Assembly (NCBI GenBank): GCA_038380435.1
Contig: JAWZYU010000007.1
Coordinates: 23,415,001-23,479,000, forward strand
Source of the DNA: Ryuthela nishihirai
Taxonomy: Eukaryota; Arthropoda; Arachnida; Araneae; Heptathelidae
DNA length: 64,000 nucleotides
Direction of reading: 5' to 3'
The notes under the pieces are model-generated. The model had not been told where the DNA came from, made no database searches, and saw only the letters and a program-made list of their open reading frames with translations. This document shows, one piece after another, positions 45,501-60,500 of this stretch (positions within the stretch are counted from its first letter, which is position 1; each line of letters opens with the position of its first letter). Made by a program: the position numbers and the translations under genes.

Positions 45501-48500
45501 GAAAAATTATTTAAAAGTTGGCATTTCATTAGAATGACCAAATTGCAAGAAAAAAGATCTGGAGACTTCAGAAAATTCAATCTCAAGGATTGACTGTTCA
45601 TGAAATTTTTGTATTAAAAAGTAACACAGTGGATGGCCTTGATGGGAAGATACCATCTGTTTCCTAACAGCTGTCCAGCGGTCCACCCTCTGAACTTTCT
45701 CTGAGCCCTTGAGAAAATGCTGTGAACAGGCCATTTAGCCCTTTGTGTGCAAAAAAGTGCTGCTCAGAGGTACAATAACCCAACCGAACCCATTGTTACT
45801 GTATGTATTTTTCATAAAATGTTCCAGTAAATGTTTTTTTTTTTGTTTCCTAGTTTTGAACTAAAAATTTCATAAGAAATGTGGAAACTAGTTTTCACTT
45901 GCAATAAAGTTTTCACAGTGTCCAGAAAAAATTCTTTCACTTGGAAGGAAAGGTAAATTCTCCTCCAGCAGTTTTCTTCACTGATTTCTTTGTTCGCAAG
46001 CTAAGAAAATGCAGCAGAGTGATGCCAGATACCACACCATTGCCAGATCTCCCACATTTGCAAAGCTATTGGAGTTTCTAAACCCTGTCCTATTACAGAT
46101 TGGGACTCAATTTTTTAATCCAACATAAAGTTACATAAGGAAAACTTGTTGTCAAGTATCTGGAAAACTACAGGGTGCTGAAATCTGTTGAAATAAAGAT
46201 AAAACTTAACAACTTGCATAGTATTAAGTCATCGGCAACCACAAGGCACACAATGGTGTCAGCAAGTAGAAGAAAGACATGCATTCTCTACTGATGCTTG
46301 CATGGATACCATTATCATTATGACTATTCTAGTCTCAATTTTTTTAGTCATGTACTTTGTGATCGAAATTTTTTATAAATGTTGCCACTACTATTCTATT
46401 AATAAAAATCTGCTCAAACTATGCAGTCAATATATTTAAAAAATAGCTAAAACCGAATTCTGGGGACACTTTTGGAGACATTTATTCATCAGGGACAGAG
46501 CCTTTAATCCAAGGACTGTCCCTGGAAAATGGGGGCTATGGTCACCCTATATATAAGAGGATTTTCAGGAATATGTGTAATAATTATTTAAGCTTTCATC
46601 AATTTTGAATGATTTTTACAGAATTAACTAAGTTATTATTAAATAATTCACTTGCATAACTCTTAAAACAATGAACAAATATTGTTGAAAATAGAAATTT
46701 AGATAGCTTGACTGAAATCTTAAAATTTATCTTTAACCACTTTTTTCCATAAAAAGGTTTTGTAAGAAGTTACTGAGCTCTAGATATAACTCTGTTCAGA
46801 AAATATGGAACTGTTCCATTTTTTTTTCTGTCCAGTACTTTAAATCCTCCTGTTAACATCATTATAATAGATAGGAAAAACGTTTAGGTAAGCACTAATA
46901 GGTATTATATGTATAGTATCATAATAATATAATAATAACAATAGTAAAAAATTAAATGGCCCATTATTTGTATCTTTCATTTGAGAAGAGCCTCCGTGCA
47001 AAACTGCAGAACCAAATAGCTGATCAGACAACCGATGGACATGATGAAATGGAAGATACAACACTGCCGGGAGAGGTGATGATTGATGGTCAAGTGCAAA
47101 TGAAAGAGAAGAAAAGCCCAAAAGAAATAACTGACTTAGAAGTTGTTGTTAATAATGAAGGTTACGAAATTGGATTTCAAGGTTTGTACAGCTTTAGCTT
47201 TTTTTTTTCACCATCAACTTTAACAAATATTTTTTATAAATATTTCTTTAGCTAATAGGTTTTAAATATTGCTTTTTTAGATCAATTTTTATATTTAGTT
47301 AGGAACTACCATCCTAATAATTAATGCAATATTTGGGTGATAGTATTTAAGAAAATTAAGATAGGTAAGAAATGTAAAATAAAAATGGATATATTTCATA
47401 CCAGTGCAAACATTTTTATACCTTTTTCTAGGTAAGCCCAAAATATCAATCTTAACATTTCTTACTCATGATAGTAGCATTACAATTACTTGCATTTATG
47501 ATTCTTCTTATGGCAATTACCATTTATAGTGATTTTATTCGAACTTTTCTTCCTAATTGTTACATACTTAGGAAAAATTTTTTTCATTAATGTTTAATAC
47601 AATAATTGCATAAATTCAACCCTTATTATAACTTTTTTATACATTAATAATTTTATTTATTTCACCTCAGTATTCCTGTCTTTGTTAGACAATTCATTAA
47701 ATGCCCATGACTCAGAGCAAAGGAATGGGATCTAGTACACCAGGATTACTAACTGATGCTCCACAAGCTATCTAGAAGCGAAAAAATATATAAATATGTC
47801 AAAAAATCAAAATAATAGATTTTTGATGATTATGGCTGTCCCATGGCCGAGTGGTTAGCATGCTTGGCTACTGATCTAAGGGACCTGGGTTCGAGCCCCC
47901 GGGTAATGCATGGATGTGTGTGCTGTTTATCTGCTGAGGTCCTGCCATCCTCTCAGACCTTCTACTAATGGCATATAAACTGACAGGATCCTGTCAGAAC
48001 TCTGTGGCAAGCAGCTGCTTGAGGGAATATTTATTATTTTATTTTTTATATCATAATGCAATGCAAGGCTCCTTGTTTAATAACAATAAAGGCTAGCACT
48101 ACACTATGCTGCACTATCTGTAGCATCACCTAGTGCACAATTGAATATCTATCCCTATCATAGTGCACAATTGAATAACTTTAACTTGCAAATTTTTCTG
48201 TAAAAAGATAGCTTATAGCCAAGTGGTTAGCGCACTTGGCTACTGATCTAAGGGACCTGGGTTCGAGCCCCAGGTAAGGCATGGCTGTTTGTGTCGTTTT
48301 TCTGCTGAGGGCCTGCCATCCTCTCAGATCTTCTACTATGGCATATAAACTGACAGTCTCCTGTCAGACCTCTGTGGCAAGCAACTGCTTGAGGGGGTAT
48401 TTATTTTTTATTTTATTTATGTTTATACATAATTTTTGTAGATATTATGTTTGCACCATTTACACTTGGAGGAATTTATTATAAATAGTATAGACCCAAC

Positions 48501-51500
48501 CTACTTGTATTGGTTGGATGCTTACTAATCTTTGCATTTGTCATCCTAATAATACATAAGTTTAAAGTTCATAAGAGTTTTACAACATTATTAATTACTT
48601 GGACATGATTAAATTGAACACATTAACACCATTAAAACTTGGGTTATGGAACATTGGTTGACTGCCCCACTTGATCAGCATTTGAGTTAGCCCAGTGCAA
48701 GGTCTACATTTGCAAAGTGCAAGTGTTTTATCTTCAAAACTTGAATTTCATGTCTTGCATGGAATACTTAATAAAGTCAATTTGGACAGCAAGTGCTTTA
48801 ACTGTCCAAAACTTGCTGAGAAATGCTACACTAGATATATATTAAGAGCAAATAAGGGCTTCTGATTAAGGTAATCATGCATGATCTTTTATATGCAGAA
48901 GGTATGTCTGTTCTGTACATGGAATATGATTTAACATCATGTCTAACAAAAACAGTGATCTTTGCTAGCCAATCAATATCTTTCTGTACAAGGATTTTTA
49001 TTTCTGGTAAGTTTGACAAGTTTAAAAACCTAGACCTTTCAAGACCTATGCATTAATAACGATAACCTCATTTAAGCATCATATATATATATAGCTGATT
49101 GAGGCTGAATGAGTGCTAGGGACAATACTAATTCTAACTAGAATGCAGAAGTATATAGCTCTGAAAATTTGCACCCAGGGATAATCCAGGTTGTAGATCT
49201 TGGAAAAAAACATGAAATTTGACATCTGACATGTCCTTTAAGATCAAATAGAGATCAAACGTTGATCTACAATTGCTGAAATATGAAAATTGGCCCAGAA
49301 ACATTAGGAAATTTCAGATTTGGCAGGTCTTTCAAGGACAAAGGTCAAATTTCAATTAACCAGTGCTAGAAAGTTAAACTTTGATGCCTATGGGTGTTTT
49401 GAGTTGTAGATCTCAGAAATGCTAAGAAATTTCAGATCAGATGTTGTAGTCAAAGTCAAATAGGGATCAAGATAAGAAATTAAGAGGCCCCGAAGACAAT
49501 GATTGACTTCTCATTTACATATATAATTGCCATTGGTTTAGGTATTAGCTCTATAGCATCAAACTTCACATATTTGCTCTGTTTTATAGGTGGCTTCATA
49601 ATTAAAAAAAATAAATAAATATTTCTTAACTCTATATGGTCAAACTAAAATTTCAAAAGAGCAATTTTGATATGTTTTTGCAATAGTAAGATGAAGTTTA
49701 TCAGGGTATAAAAATCTAAAAATAATGTCCAAATGATCTTTATCTATTATAAAAACACCTCAAAATCCTTTATGATTAAGGCATCTATAATTCTATGGCA
49801 ATTGTAAACTTCTATTTAAGTTTCAAAACAATCATAATATTACCATAAGATTCATGAAAGAGCTGAGAATTACATGTAATCTGCTAAAAAACATCTAGAA
49901 TTCTTTTCTCAGCATATATATATACATCAGAGTAATTTACTTTTAAATTTTTATGAAATACAGTAGAACTATGCTTGAGTGGAATCCTGTGGACCAAAAT
50001 TTTTAATAGATCAGTAGTTTCCTACTCATACAGTAGAACCCTGCTCATGTGGAACTTTGTGGAATGAAATTCTGAATAGATCTGTAGAATTCTGTAACAG
50101 TATTATGATCAGTTAGAACAAGATATTTCCCTTCAAATGAGATATGTTCCTTGAGCAGAATATCTGTTAGAATAGTTGTATAAAAATACTATACTATAAT
50201 AACATATTGCACAATAAAAATATTATACTTTATCTTCATTTATAGTGAACTCAGTTTGGTGTGGTTGTTTGAGGTTTTATGGTGCAAAGGCTATGTTGCA
50301 CCAAATGAGATTAAATAAAAGATAAGACATTGAACCTATAACCAAAGTTAAAGCAACACAGAAAAGAGGAAAACAATGAAAATGGAAACAACACAACAAG
50401 ATAGAAAAGTGTATAACAAACTACACATATAAAACTCAAGTAAAAAGAGTCAAAAATTGTAAAACTGAAAAAATCAACAATGGGTATATTATAAGACCCA
50501 TAAAATAAAAATCAACAAGTCAAAAGATCAAATAGGTAAAAGCATTAAATATGAGTAAATTAACCAGTAAAACATAAAAATTCAAAAACAGGGTTAAAAG
50601 TGAGTCATCAAATAAAAGATATTCGAGTGTAAGGAGCTCAGATGACAAATGATACAAACTAAAATAAAAACAACATTCACAGTTAAAAGTGGGCATGCAG
50701 TTAAAATATGTTTGAAGTTAAAACGGTGTCACAAAACTCGCACTTAGGATCATCATCCACCAGTAGTAGAAATAATGCATAATAAATTAATGACCTAAGC
50801 AGAGCCAAGCAAGTATAACTTCCTCCAGTGAACTCAATAATGATTCAATAATTACTACCCAGTTTCAAAATTTGGAAACTAGTTACATGTACAAAAATAC
50901 TGAATGAAATTTTAAATCTGACATTTTTCTAAATGTCTTCAGAGGAAAAATTAGTTTATGGTATACCCCTAAAAGAAAAGTGACATGTCAAAAAACTACA
51001 ATTTTACAAAAAACAGTATACAATGATATGTAAATGCTCTCTCTTCAAACTGGAAAAGTATCACAAAAATCAGTACTACATTAGTTACAAGATGAAGCAT
51101 TATTCCTTTGTTTAGAGTGGCACAGATGGCAAAATGCCTTGGGTTCACTCAAAATCAATTTTATACCAGATCAAAATCAAAAACGTAGAAACTAGCATAT
51201 TAATATTAATTTCACTATCCTCCCATTTTGTTGAAAATCTGCTGTGGTACACTCCTACTTACATTTGTTGCCACCACAGTTAGGAGTCTCCTTCTCAGTC
51301 TCTGGCACAGATGGCTTGCAAATGTTAAACTTGAATATTAAATTTATAAATGAATGTTGCTGTTGTTGGACCAACAGCTCCAACAACAGCAACATTCATT
51401 TATAAGTTTAATATTACTAAGAAACTTGCCTGATTGTGATAATTTCCATCTTTTTGATCCCATAGATGACAACAAACTCAAATGAAAACAATGATCATTT

Positions 51501-54500
51501 TGAAGAAGTGAAGGGAAAGAAGAAATATTTTTAACATTTGTTTTTTTACATCATATCAATAAATTTCATTTTACAATTATATTTAGTAATACCGATTTTG
51601 TATATACAGGGTGAATCTGAAAAAAGTGGGCAAAACTTTACGGGGTGGTAGAACGCAGCTATATGAGCAATATTTGTCATAGAAAGTATGGGCGGAACGC
51701 AAACGGCGAGCCGCAAGGTGGCATTGGAAATGGTATAAAAGGGTCGGTCCTCGCACCCAACGGCATTTCTACCGTGGATTGCCGAGAGGATGGCTGGTTA
51801 TACTAACCACGAAATGGCGGATATGCACTTTGTGTACGGTGCGGCAGACGGGAATGCAAGTGAGGCACAGAGTATCTCCTCTCCTTCTTGTGTTCATTCT
51901 TTAAATGTGACAGTGGAAAACTACCTTTTAACTTCTCACCACTTGCGTTCCGACCATACATTCTATGACGAATATTGCTCGTATAGCTGCGTTCTACCAC
52001 CCCGTAAAGTTTTGCCCACTTTTTCAGATTCACCCTGTATATACATATATTTTTAATAGCAGATTTTTTATAGAAAAATTTTTTTTCAATGAAATATGTA
52101 TTTAATCACATGAAAAATTTCAGACATCCAAATCAACCACAAAAGTAGTGGAGGTGAGGAGGGCGAGCATAAGTTGTGCCATAAGCTCTTCTGCTCCTAC
52201 TTACTCCTCGTTACTTACTCGTTTCTTTACTAAATATCTCTGGCATATTCCTTAATTGTATTTTTGCTTCTGAAAAATTTAATTATTTTGACATGTAAAT
52301 TTTTTCGCTGGGGTATGGTGTGTTAAGTATATAATTCAACACTATTCCTAGTTAGAAATACCTCATGTAGAACAAAAAGAAATAGTTCATATGTTGCATT
52401 TGGAAATGCAACTTGATAATTATTTCTGTTTTCATCATTGGACTAAAATCTCCAGCATTCTAAATCCATAAACAACCATGCCTGAACTACTATACCTTCT
52501 GATATAAGGCAAGCATGAAAAATAAATTATTAGATCCACAAGCATCATACAGAATAAAAAGAATACACAAGCTTAGTAATGATTGCAACCATGTTACTTA
52601 AACTTAATGTAAGCTACAAAAATTGTAGGAATATCACTAGGAAATTTTACTTACCTATGAAGCTATGGATAAAAGTTCCTGCAGTAACTTTCTTCATTTT
52701 ATATATGCAATCCTTTACAAATTTATTTGTTTATATGTGCTCAAATACAAATTCTACTGTTTGCAGTAATATAAGTATGTTGTGTGACTATTAATAGTGA
52801 AAAAAAAAATAAATTCCAGTGTACCAGAAAGTTTATTTCACTTGAGTCAAGTTCCACTATATTCTATTTTTGATAGTTTTAGCAAAGATAATAGTACACT
52901 TAAATTCATACTAATTTTTTCATTTTATTTTCAGAAGATGGAAAAGCATTAAAAATGAAGATCAAAAACAATTCTAAGCCAGTTATAAATTCAGTAAGAA
53001 TGGGTGACAAGGTTCAACCGAAAGATAACAAAGAAATGGTATTTTTATTTGCAAAATAACTTTAATTGCATGATATTCTTGAGGCTGCCTTGATCAGTTT
53101 TCTGATTTTTAACTCTTTATCTGTAATTTATAATATTTAGATAACTGTTTCTACAATTAATATACATTCTGGAAGAATGGTATTGATAGAGAAAAACTTT
53201 TTCCCATTGGTTTAACTGATGATAGATATATACACTAGCAGAAATTGAATAAAAGAACACCATTATAAATTAAAGCATAATCTCTGATATTTATTTAGTA
53301 GAAACAACAGTGATCACACATGTGAAGTGATTCAATGCTTATTGTACATTTTAATGAGTATTATATTTTGCAAAAGTCACATTTTAATAAGGTGTTGAAC
53401 CTCCTAGAGCAGCAATACAAGCTTCCAATCTGGCATGCAATCGGTCATATAAATGCTGGATATCACACTGGGGGATACCTTAAATGCACTTTCAACTTGG
53501 ATGTGTAATTCAGTGATGGTCATTGTCTGCCACAATCCAGTCACAGAAATGCTCGATTGGAGACAAGTCTGGAGAGCATGCTGGCCAAGGGATTTGGTGC
53601 ACTGCCTGAAGAGCATGTTGAGTTGCCCAGGCAGAGTGTGGGAAGGCATTATCCTGCTGGAATAACGCATTTGGGATTACACTCAAATATGGCAAGACGA
53701 CCAACTGTATGATGTCACTGACATATGTATTGCTATTCAGTGTACCCTGTACAAACACCAGACACATACGAGAATGATAGCTAATTGTTCCCCATACCAT
53801 GATGCCCAGTGTGGCCCTGTGTCGCTTGCAGATGCACGATGGAAGAAGCCTCTCACCTTGTTGCCTTTGGATGCATAAACGACCATCAGATGCTACTAAG
53901 CAGAATCAGCTTTCATCACCAAAGACCACAGACTGCCATTCTTCCCTCCAATGAATTCATTCTTGACACCACTGCAAATGTGCTCGACAGTGACGAGGTG
54001 ACAGAGGTAACCATGCCAGCGGCACACATGCCTGTAGTCCTACTTTGTAAAAAACGATTGCATATCATTCTTCTAGACATCCTTGGTACAACAGAGGATC
54101 GAATTTGTGATGCCATAGCCATTCACTCTGCCACTACTGCCCTCCTGATAGACCAATCCTCTCATGAGTCCATAACTCTGTTGCCCAGAACCACGTCTGT
54201 GAGTGCGAATGCTCTTCTGACCATCGAAGCCACCATCATACCACTGCCAATACCTCTCGCCCAATGCGATGTGCAATTTGCCAAAAAGACCAACCTGCTT
54301 CCTGAAGATCCACTATACAACCTTGCTTAAACTCTGCTAACTGAACAAATGTTGCACACCTGCATTGTCCAGACATGGTAGCTTCTTCAAAGAGCACTGA
54401 ACAACACGACACAATATGAATAACTTCTTTCTTTATGCCCTAGTCCTTAAATACGTGCTGCATACATTTTCATGGTGTCGTCCTCAGTGACATTATTATT

Positions 54501-57500
54501 TTACCCAATGACTTTCAATCTTGGATCACAGTTTCTGCTGCCCTTAACTATTAACATATTATAATATGATGTTCCTAAGAGAATTTCTTCTGTGTGTTCT
54601 TTTTCTAATTTCTGCTAGTGTATTAGTATGACACTTTTTCAAAAAACTACAACAAAAGTGTGAAATAACTACATATTAATTACTACTAGTTCAATATTCA
54701 AATTCAATATAATGTTTATGTAAGGAATAAATACTGTATTTATCTACTGGATGAAGTGATGATAACAGATTGAGATAAGAGCCATAGGGTTGATTGGTTG
54801 CCTAATTTTCGTTCATATAAACTAATCAGCAGTCATTTGGCACAAGCTTTGTCCATTTTCCACTTGAAATATAGTGGTGACTTGGGAATTAAGAAACATG
54901 CACAAGACTCTGATTTGAGGCCTGTTAAAAACAATTAATGAGAGCACAGACTATTAGCAGAAAAGAAATAAAAAACCTTGTAGACAAAAATGCTGACAGT
55001 TACTTACAGAGAAAAAGGTATTCTTGTGTATGTTGTTTGTCACCATATCACGTCAACATTATGTTTATTTACACTCTCGTGATATATATATATTCATATG
55101 ACAATTTTTCAGAAAATTACAACAGAAGTTTGCAGTATCTACAGATTAAGTCGCTACTAGTTCAGCATTCAAATTTGGTATTAATGTTTTTGCAAGCAAT
55201 TAGAGCAGTTATTAATCACTTTTGTTTTCAATTCAAGTTTAACATTGTATGTATTACCTGAGCCCAGTTCAGGGAATGATTTAGTTTCATTTAACAGTTT
55301 TTTTGGGGGGGAACCAATTAAGAGCACTAAAAAAGGGGTTGCTTGTGTATATATATATATTAACTAGTTTTAGGCTATTAGCTTTCTCAGCTGAAGCAGT
55401 ATTTATATCATCATCACTGGTTCTAGTACAAATAAACCAATCATTTCAAACCACTTGTAAGAGCAGAGACTAGCCGGACAAGTTATGTAGAGAATTAAAT
55501 GCCAATTTTTTGCAACAGTTCAAGCTGAAGGGAAAATGTAGAAATACTAACAGTTGTAGCTAAAATAAAAATATACCTAATTCAAGAGTGGCACTAACAC
55601 TTTATTCTCCAAGATCCTGCAGAAATTGATGTTTCCTCATCTTGCACAAATAATGCTAAAATATGTGCTTCATATAAATTATGTTTACTCTTAGGAAACG
55701 AGTTAAAAGTTGTATTTTGGTGAAATATTAATGCTTCATAAGTATTTTACCTATCTATTCCATGGGGTCTCAGAGAATGTTGCAAAGCCTGATTATAATT
55801 ATTATGCCCGATTTTAATACTGATTTGTGTATGAAATAACATGAAACATGCCAATGCATGCAAAATTTCTTATTGGCATTAGTATTCGATGTCACTAGAA
55901 AGTCCTATAAAATCATGGTGGAAAGTAAAGCCAAGTGCAACATAGGTAAAAATGCTAATCTGACTGACTTCAAAAGGTTGGTCATCAGTGGAGCACAATG
56001 GGCAGGAGAGCATCCAAAATAGAGATGATGAAATCCAGTGAAAAATCAAAGTGTATGAAGAATTGCAATGATGTCAAAAAATGTCTGCCAATCATGGCAA
56101 CTGCAGGAGGAAATATGCTCTGACAGACAGGAACAAGCATTTGTTACCATGAAATGTACAGCAAAACTGAGCTGCTACAGTTCATCCACTTAGAGAAATG
56201 GCTGCTAGATGCATTTCAAAACTCCTTTCAAACAAAAACTATGTGCAGAGAATTGAAAACTTTGAAATTTGGGAACCGTACCATGATTCCTATGATGAAG
56301 TATTAGGTATTCATAATAATTTGGCCAGGCAATGTATTTTGCGGTATATATATGTATGTGTGGAATGCATTTAATAATTTTATTCAACTTCATAATTTTG
56401 GTATAAGAAGTGGAAATTTTCAGGTTCATTTTATTCCTAACCTTAGAAACTGATTCTGAAAAAAAAATATATTTTATTTTAAAATTCTCATTTTTGTGTA
56501 AAAATATACCACATTAAGGCCTTTTCACAGATCCAGGGAGGCCTGGGCTACTTCCAACTTCTGAGGCCACTTTGTCAGTATTATTTATGAACATTTTAAC
56601 TCTAATTTGACAAAATCTATATAAAATATTTACTCCTCAAGCAGTTGCTTGCCACAGATATCTGATAGGAGCTTGTTAGTATAATATGCCATAGAGAAGG
56701 TCTGTGAGTAAAATGAGACCTCAACAGAAGGAAAATACCAGAAAAGAAACATTCATGCCTTATCTGAAGCTTGTTTGTAAAAAATTATATCTCTTAGTAA
56801 ATCACACCATTTATTGTTCTATCTACTAATAACATTAAAAATTTATTGACTGTCTAAATTTGAGGCACCCATTGAGCTTGAGGCCCATGCCAATAGCTCT
56901 CCTGGACACCCTCTGAAAGGCCCTGCATGATAAAGCTAATTTTTAAAGAAAAAAAAATGTGATTCTTCATTGTAAAGTGAACAAGTATACAATATTTCCA
57001 AACAACAATTATTGTGCTTTTTCTATTTTCCCAAGGGAAACATGGAAATTCTTATATTTTTTGCATAAATAAAACCCAGTTTTTTTCTGCCACATCAAGT
57101 TTTTTAGAAATTCTATTTTTTCCCTCATGTATATAGAGATTTAAAGATAAATATAAAGTTAGAGTACATCTACTTATATATGAGAAGAAGTCTGCAAGAA
57201 ATGTTTTGATTCATATAAATAGATGCATTTCCTGCACTAGAACTGTCAGATGTCATAAAATGTCAGATTTCCTATTGAATTGAAAAGTGGTCTAAATCAT
57301 GGACTTTAGATGACAATGTAATGGCTTCAGATGAGACAATGGAACTGTCAGATAATAAAAAATATTTACCATCTCATTAACAGAACCTCATTTGATTAAT
57401 CAACAAGAGCTAAACCATTAAAAATATAAACACTTTCAAATTCTATCACTTCAGCATTCATGAATGCCATAAGTTGGAAATTCTGATGAACCAACAAAAC

Positions 57501-60500
57501 ATCGGCAGTTTATCCAGCAAATGTTGAAATGCTCTATCTTTGTCGGTTCTTTCAAGTTTACAATTAAAACCACAAAACAGATTTTGACCAACCCTGTATT
57601 TTCCTGATTTTGATTTTTACATTTTAAAATCAAAGGATGCAAGATCCTGGTATATTCCAGTTGTAAGTCATACTTATACAATTCTCCTAAGATGAGATTA
57701 GAACCTACAGAGCAATCACACAAAAAACATTTTGGAGAGCCTAACCATGGATTAGAAGTATCAAATCTGCATATGAAACTTTCATGCTGAAAAGAAAAAT
57801 ATCAAAAATTACGAATTTTTCAATCTTAAAAAAACATGATTATGTCATTAAATGAGCCACAAAAAATCTTAAATGCATTTAAATCACAGGAAAGCATATC
57901 TAGCATTTTACGAAAACACTCCACAAATGGCATTCTTTAAATAAAATAAAAAAATAAATACCCCCTCAAGCAGCTGCTTGTCACAGAGGTCTGACAGGAG
58001 CCTGTCAGTTTATTATGCCACAGTAGGAGATCTGAGAGGATGGCAGGACCTCAGCAGAAAACAACACACATCGATGCCTTACCCGGGGCTCAAACCCAGG
58101 TCCCTTAGACCAGTAGCCAAGCATGCTAACCACTCGGCCATGGGACGGCTACATCTAATAATCAGATCTACAGTAGATAAAATAGGCTGCATAATCAATA
58201 GATTTTTCTGTTCATTATCGATTTTTTATTACAAAAATATCTTCTTATGCTCCAAACTTTTGCATCATATTATTTATTTTCTTAAATAGCTATTAAGTAA
58301 CAATATCAAATACTCTTTAAGAATATGCATAGGGAAATCATGTTTCCTAATTCTCTAGTCACTCATAGCCAAATATTATGTACATCTATCTCAAACAGAG
58401 GAAAGCTGGCTTGTCCGAGATAATTTAATCCAATCTGCAATTAATGTATACTGAATGTCAGAATCAATTACTACCAAACAGTAAGCCTTAGAATTTGGGT
58501 ACAGACTATTATGGAAATTTATTTCTCTGAAGAAATTAATTCTTTCTGTATGATACAACTGCTTTAATCAAGTGCTAATCTTTTCTTGCATAATAATTTT
58601 GTGATTTAACCTTCCCTTAATAATCAAATTTAACTCAAAACTGAAAATTTTTTGTTTATTTTTCTAGTTCTATAATATTTAACTTTAAAACTATTTACAA
58701 TCTACACTTTACCTTCCATCTAACCCACTAAAAGATGTTGATTTTGCAGGAGAAAGAAATATTTGGCAATAAAGTGCATCCTCAAAAAGATGAAGATGCT
58801 GTTAGTAACAAGTCTTTCAATGGCCTTAAGGAATTAAAAGATAAGGGGGTCATCATCGAAAAACCGTCCAAGGAGACCAGCCGTTCTTCGCTACAGTATG
58901 GATCTGACGATGAAAAGAAAGATGCCAGTAAGGAGGATCTGGGAGAAGGTATTTTGAAAGTAAAAGATGGCCATTCTATGTTATAGACAAACACATTTGC
59001 AAAACATTTTTTTTTTAATTTTCTCCATTGTAATATGAAAATGCTATAGCAATAGCAACCCAACCATTCAGTATCTTTTACACAGGCAACTACACAGCAT
59101 ATATATCATTTTCATGAATATAACATTTTCTAGAAAAGTAAACCTTTTCAATATTATTAACTCCGTTTTCATTAGCATTTTTATAAAAAATATTATCAAT
59201 AGGTGAGTATTGATTTAAATAATTACTTTAAAAATACTCTAACTTTGCTTATATATTTAAGATCACAAACTTTTAAACTGCACATTTTTCTTTTGAAAAT
59301 ACACAATTTAAAAATAGTGATTTTAAACACTGACATTAAATGGATTTCATTCAAATTCTACAATAGACAAAAATTTTTTTAAAAGATTTCAAGTTTACTT
59401 GAATTTCTTTTAAAATTTTTTTTTAGAATTTTAGAATTTTTTTAGAATTTGCTTAAAATTTTAATTCCCATTATTTTTGCTACTTTTTCCATTGCAGAAT
59501 TCTAAAATTCCATAATTAAAAAAATAGTAAATCACTGTAACTCAAGTCTTTCCCACTCCATTATCTTCTGCACCACTTTAAAGGTGCACCACCCAATTTC
59601 TGTATTCCCAATATAAATAATTGATGTGTCAAGGAAAAGTGTCTCAAATTTTTATTTATATATTTTTTTCATTTCAGATGTAATGGCAGGTGATGAGATA
59701 AGTCCACAGACTGAAGGTGATGTTGATACGGAAAAATTAGAGACCACTACAGCAGATGTTATTATAGCTGAATATCCTGCCGACTGCTGTCCAGAATTTT
59801 GCTATAAAAAGTTCGCTTGCTGCCAAGAAGAATATGATCCAGAATTTTGGGCAAAGTGGAAAGAATTACGGGGAAAAACATTTGAGTTAATTGAAAATAA
59901 ATATTTTGAAACAATAATAATTACTATGATCATGATTAGCAGCTTAGCATTGGTAAGGCTTTGGATGATACTAATATGCATATATTTTTTTTTGTTATCT
60001 ATAGTGCACATACACTGAGATGACAGTTTATTAGGTACCCCTACCTGGTAGCATGTTGCTCCTTCTTTGGCCTTCAGAACAGCCTGAATTCATTAGGGCA
60101 TGGAACTTAAAAGATGCTGGATGTATTGTGTAGTAATGTTGTACCATGCAGAAATGATTGTGTCACACAGTTGCTGCAAATTGGATGATGGCACATCTTG
60201 CTGCAAACAGCCCTTTCCACCTCATCCCAAATATATAGGGTTTAGATCTAGGGACTGTGCAAGCCAATGAAGCAAAGAAAACTTCTTGGCATATTCTTGG
60301 AACCATTCAGTGACGATACATACCTTGTGAGCAGGTGCATTATCATGCTAAATGTGTCCATCCGAGTGAGGATAAACTGTAGCCATGAAGAGATGAACCT
60401 GCTTATCAATTATGTTCAAATACACCATAGTGTTCAGATGTCCTTCGATGGGTATCAGGGTGCTTAATGTGTGCCAGGAAAACATTCCCCACACCATCAC

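Larger units (their letters stand above)
51607..52037 (+). mobile_element. Non-autonomous TIR element with about 100-bp inverted repeats, copy 2
   Basis: The ends CAGGGTGAATCTG and complement are flanked by TA (51605-51606, 52038-52039). It carries a TATA box and the first codons of a transposase (see 51734 and 51790). The internal deletion joins the start of the gene directly to the right inverted repeat region. Length 431 bp. Confidence 0.88.

Noticed and set aside
47836..48418. Two close GGCCGAGTGGTTAG...GGTTCGAGCCCC units as a tRNA cluster
   Set aside because: Both continue into the full SINE-B body and tail, so they are SINE heads, not tRNA genes.
53510..54330. Largest open frames (up to 173 codons) as possible host genes
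   Set aside because: The minus-strand frames are Tc1-type transposase; the long plus-strand frame at 53809-54330 is its antisense shadow.
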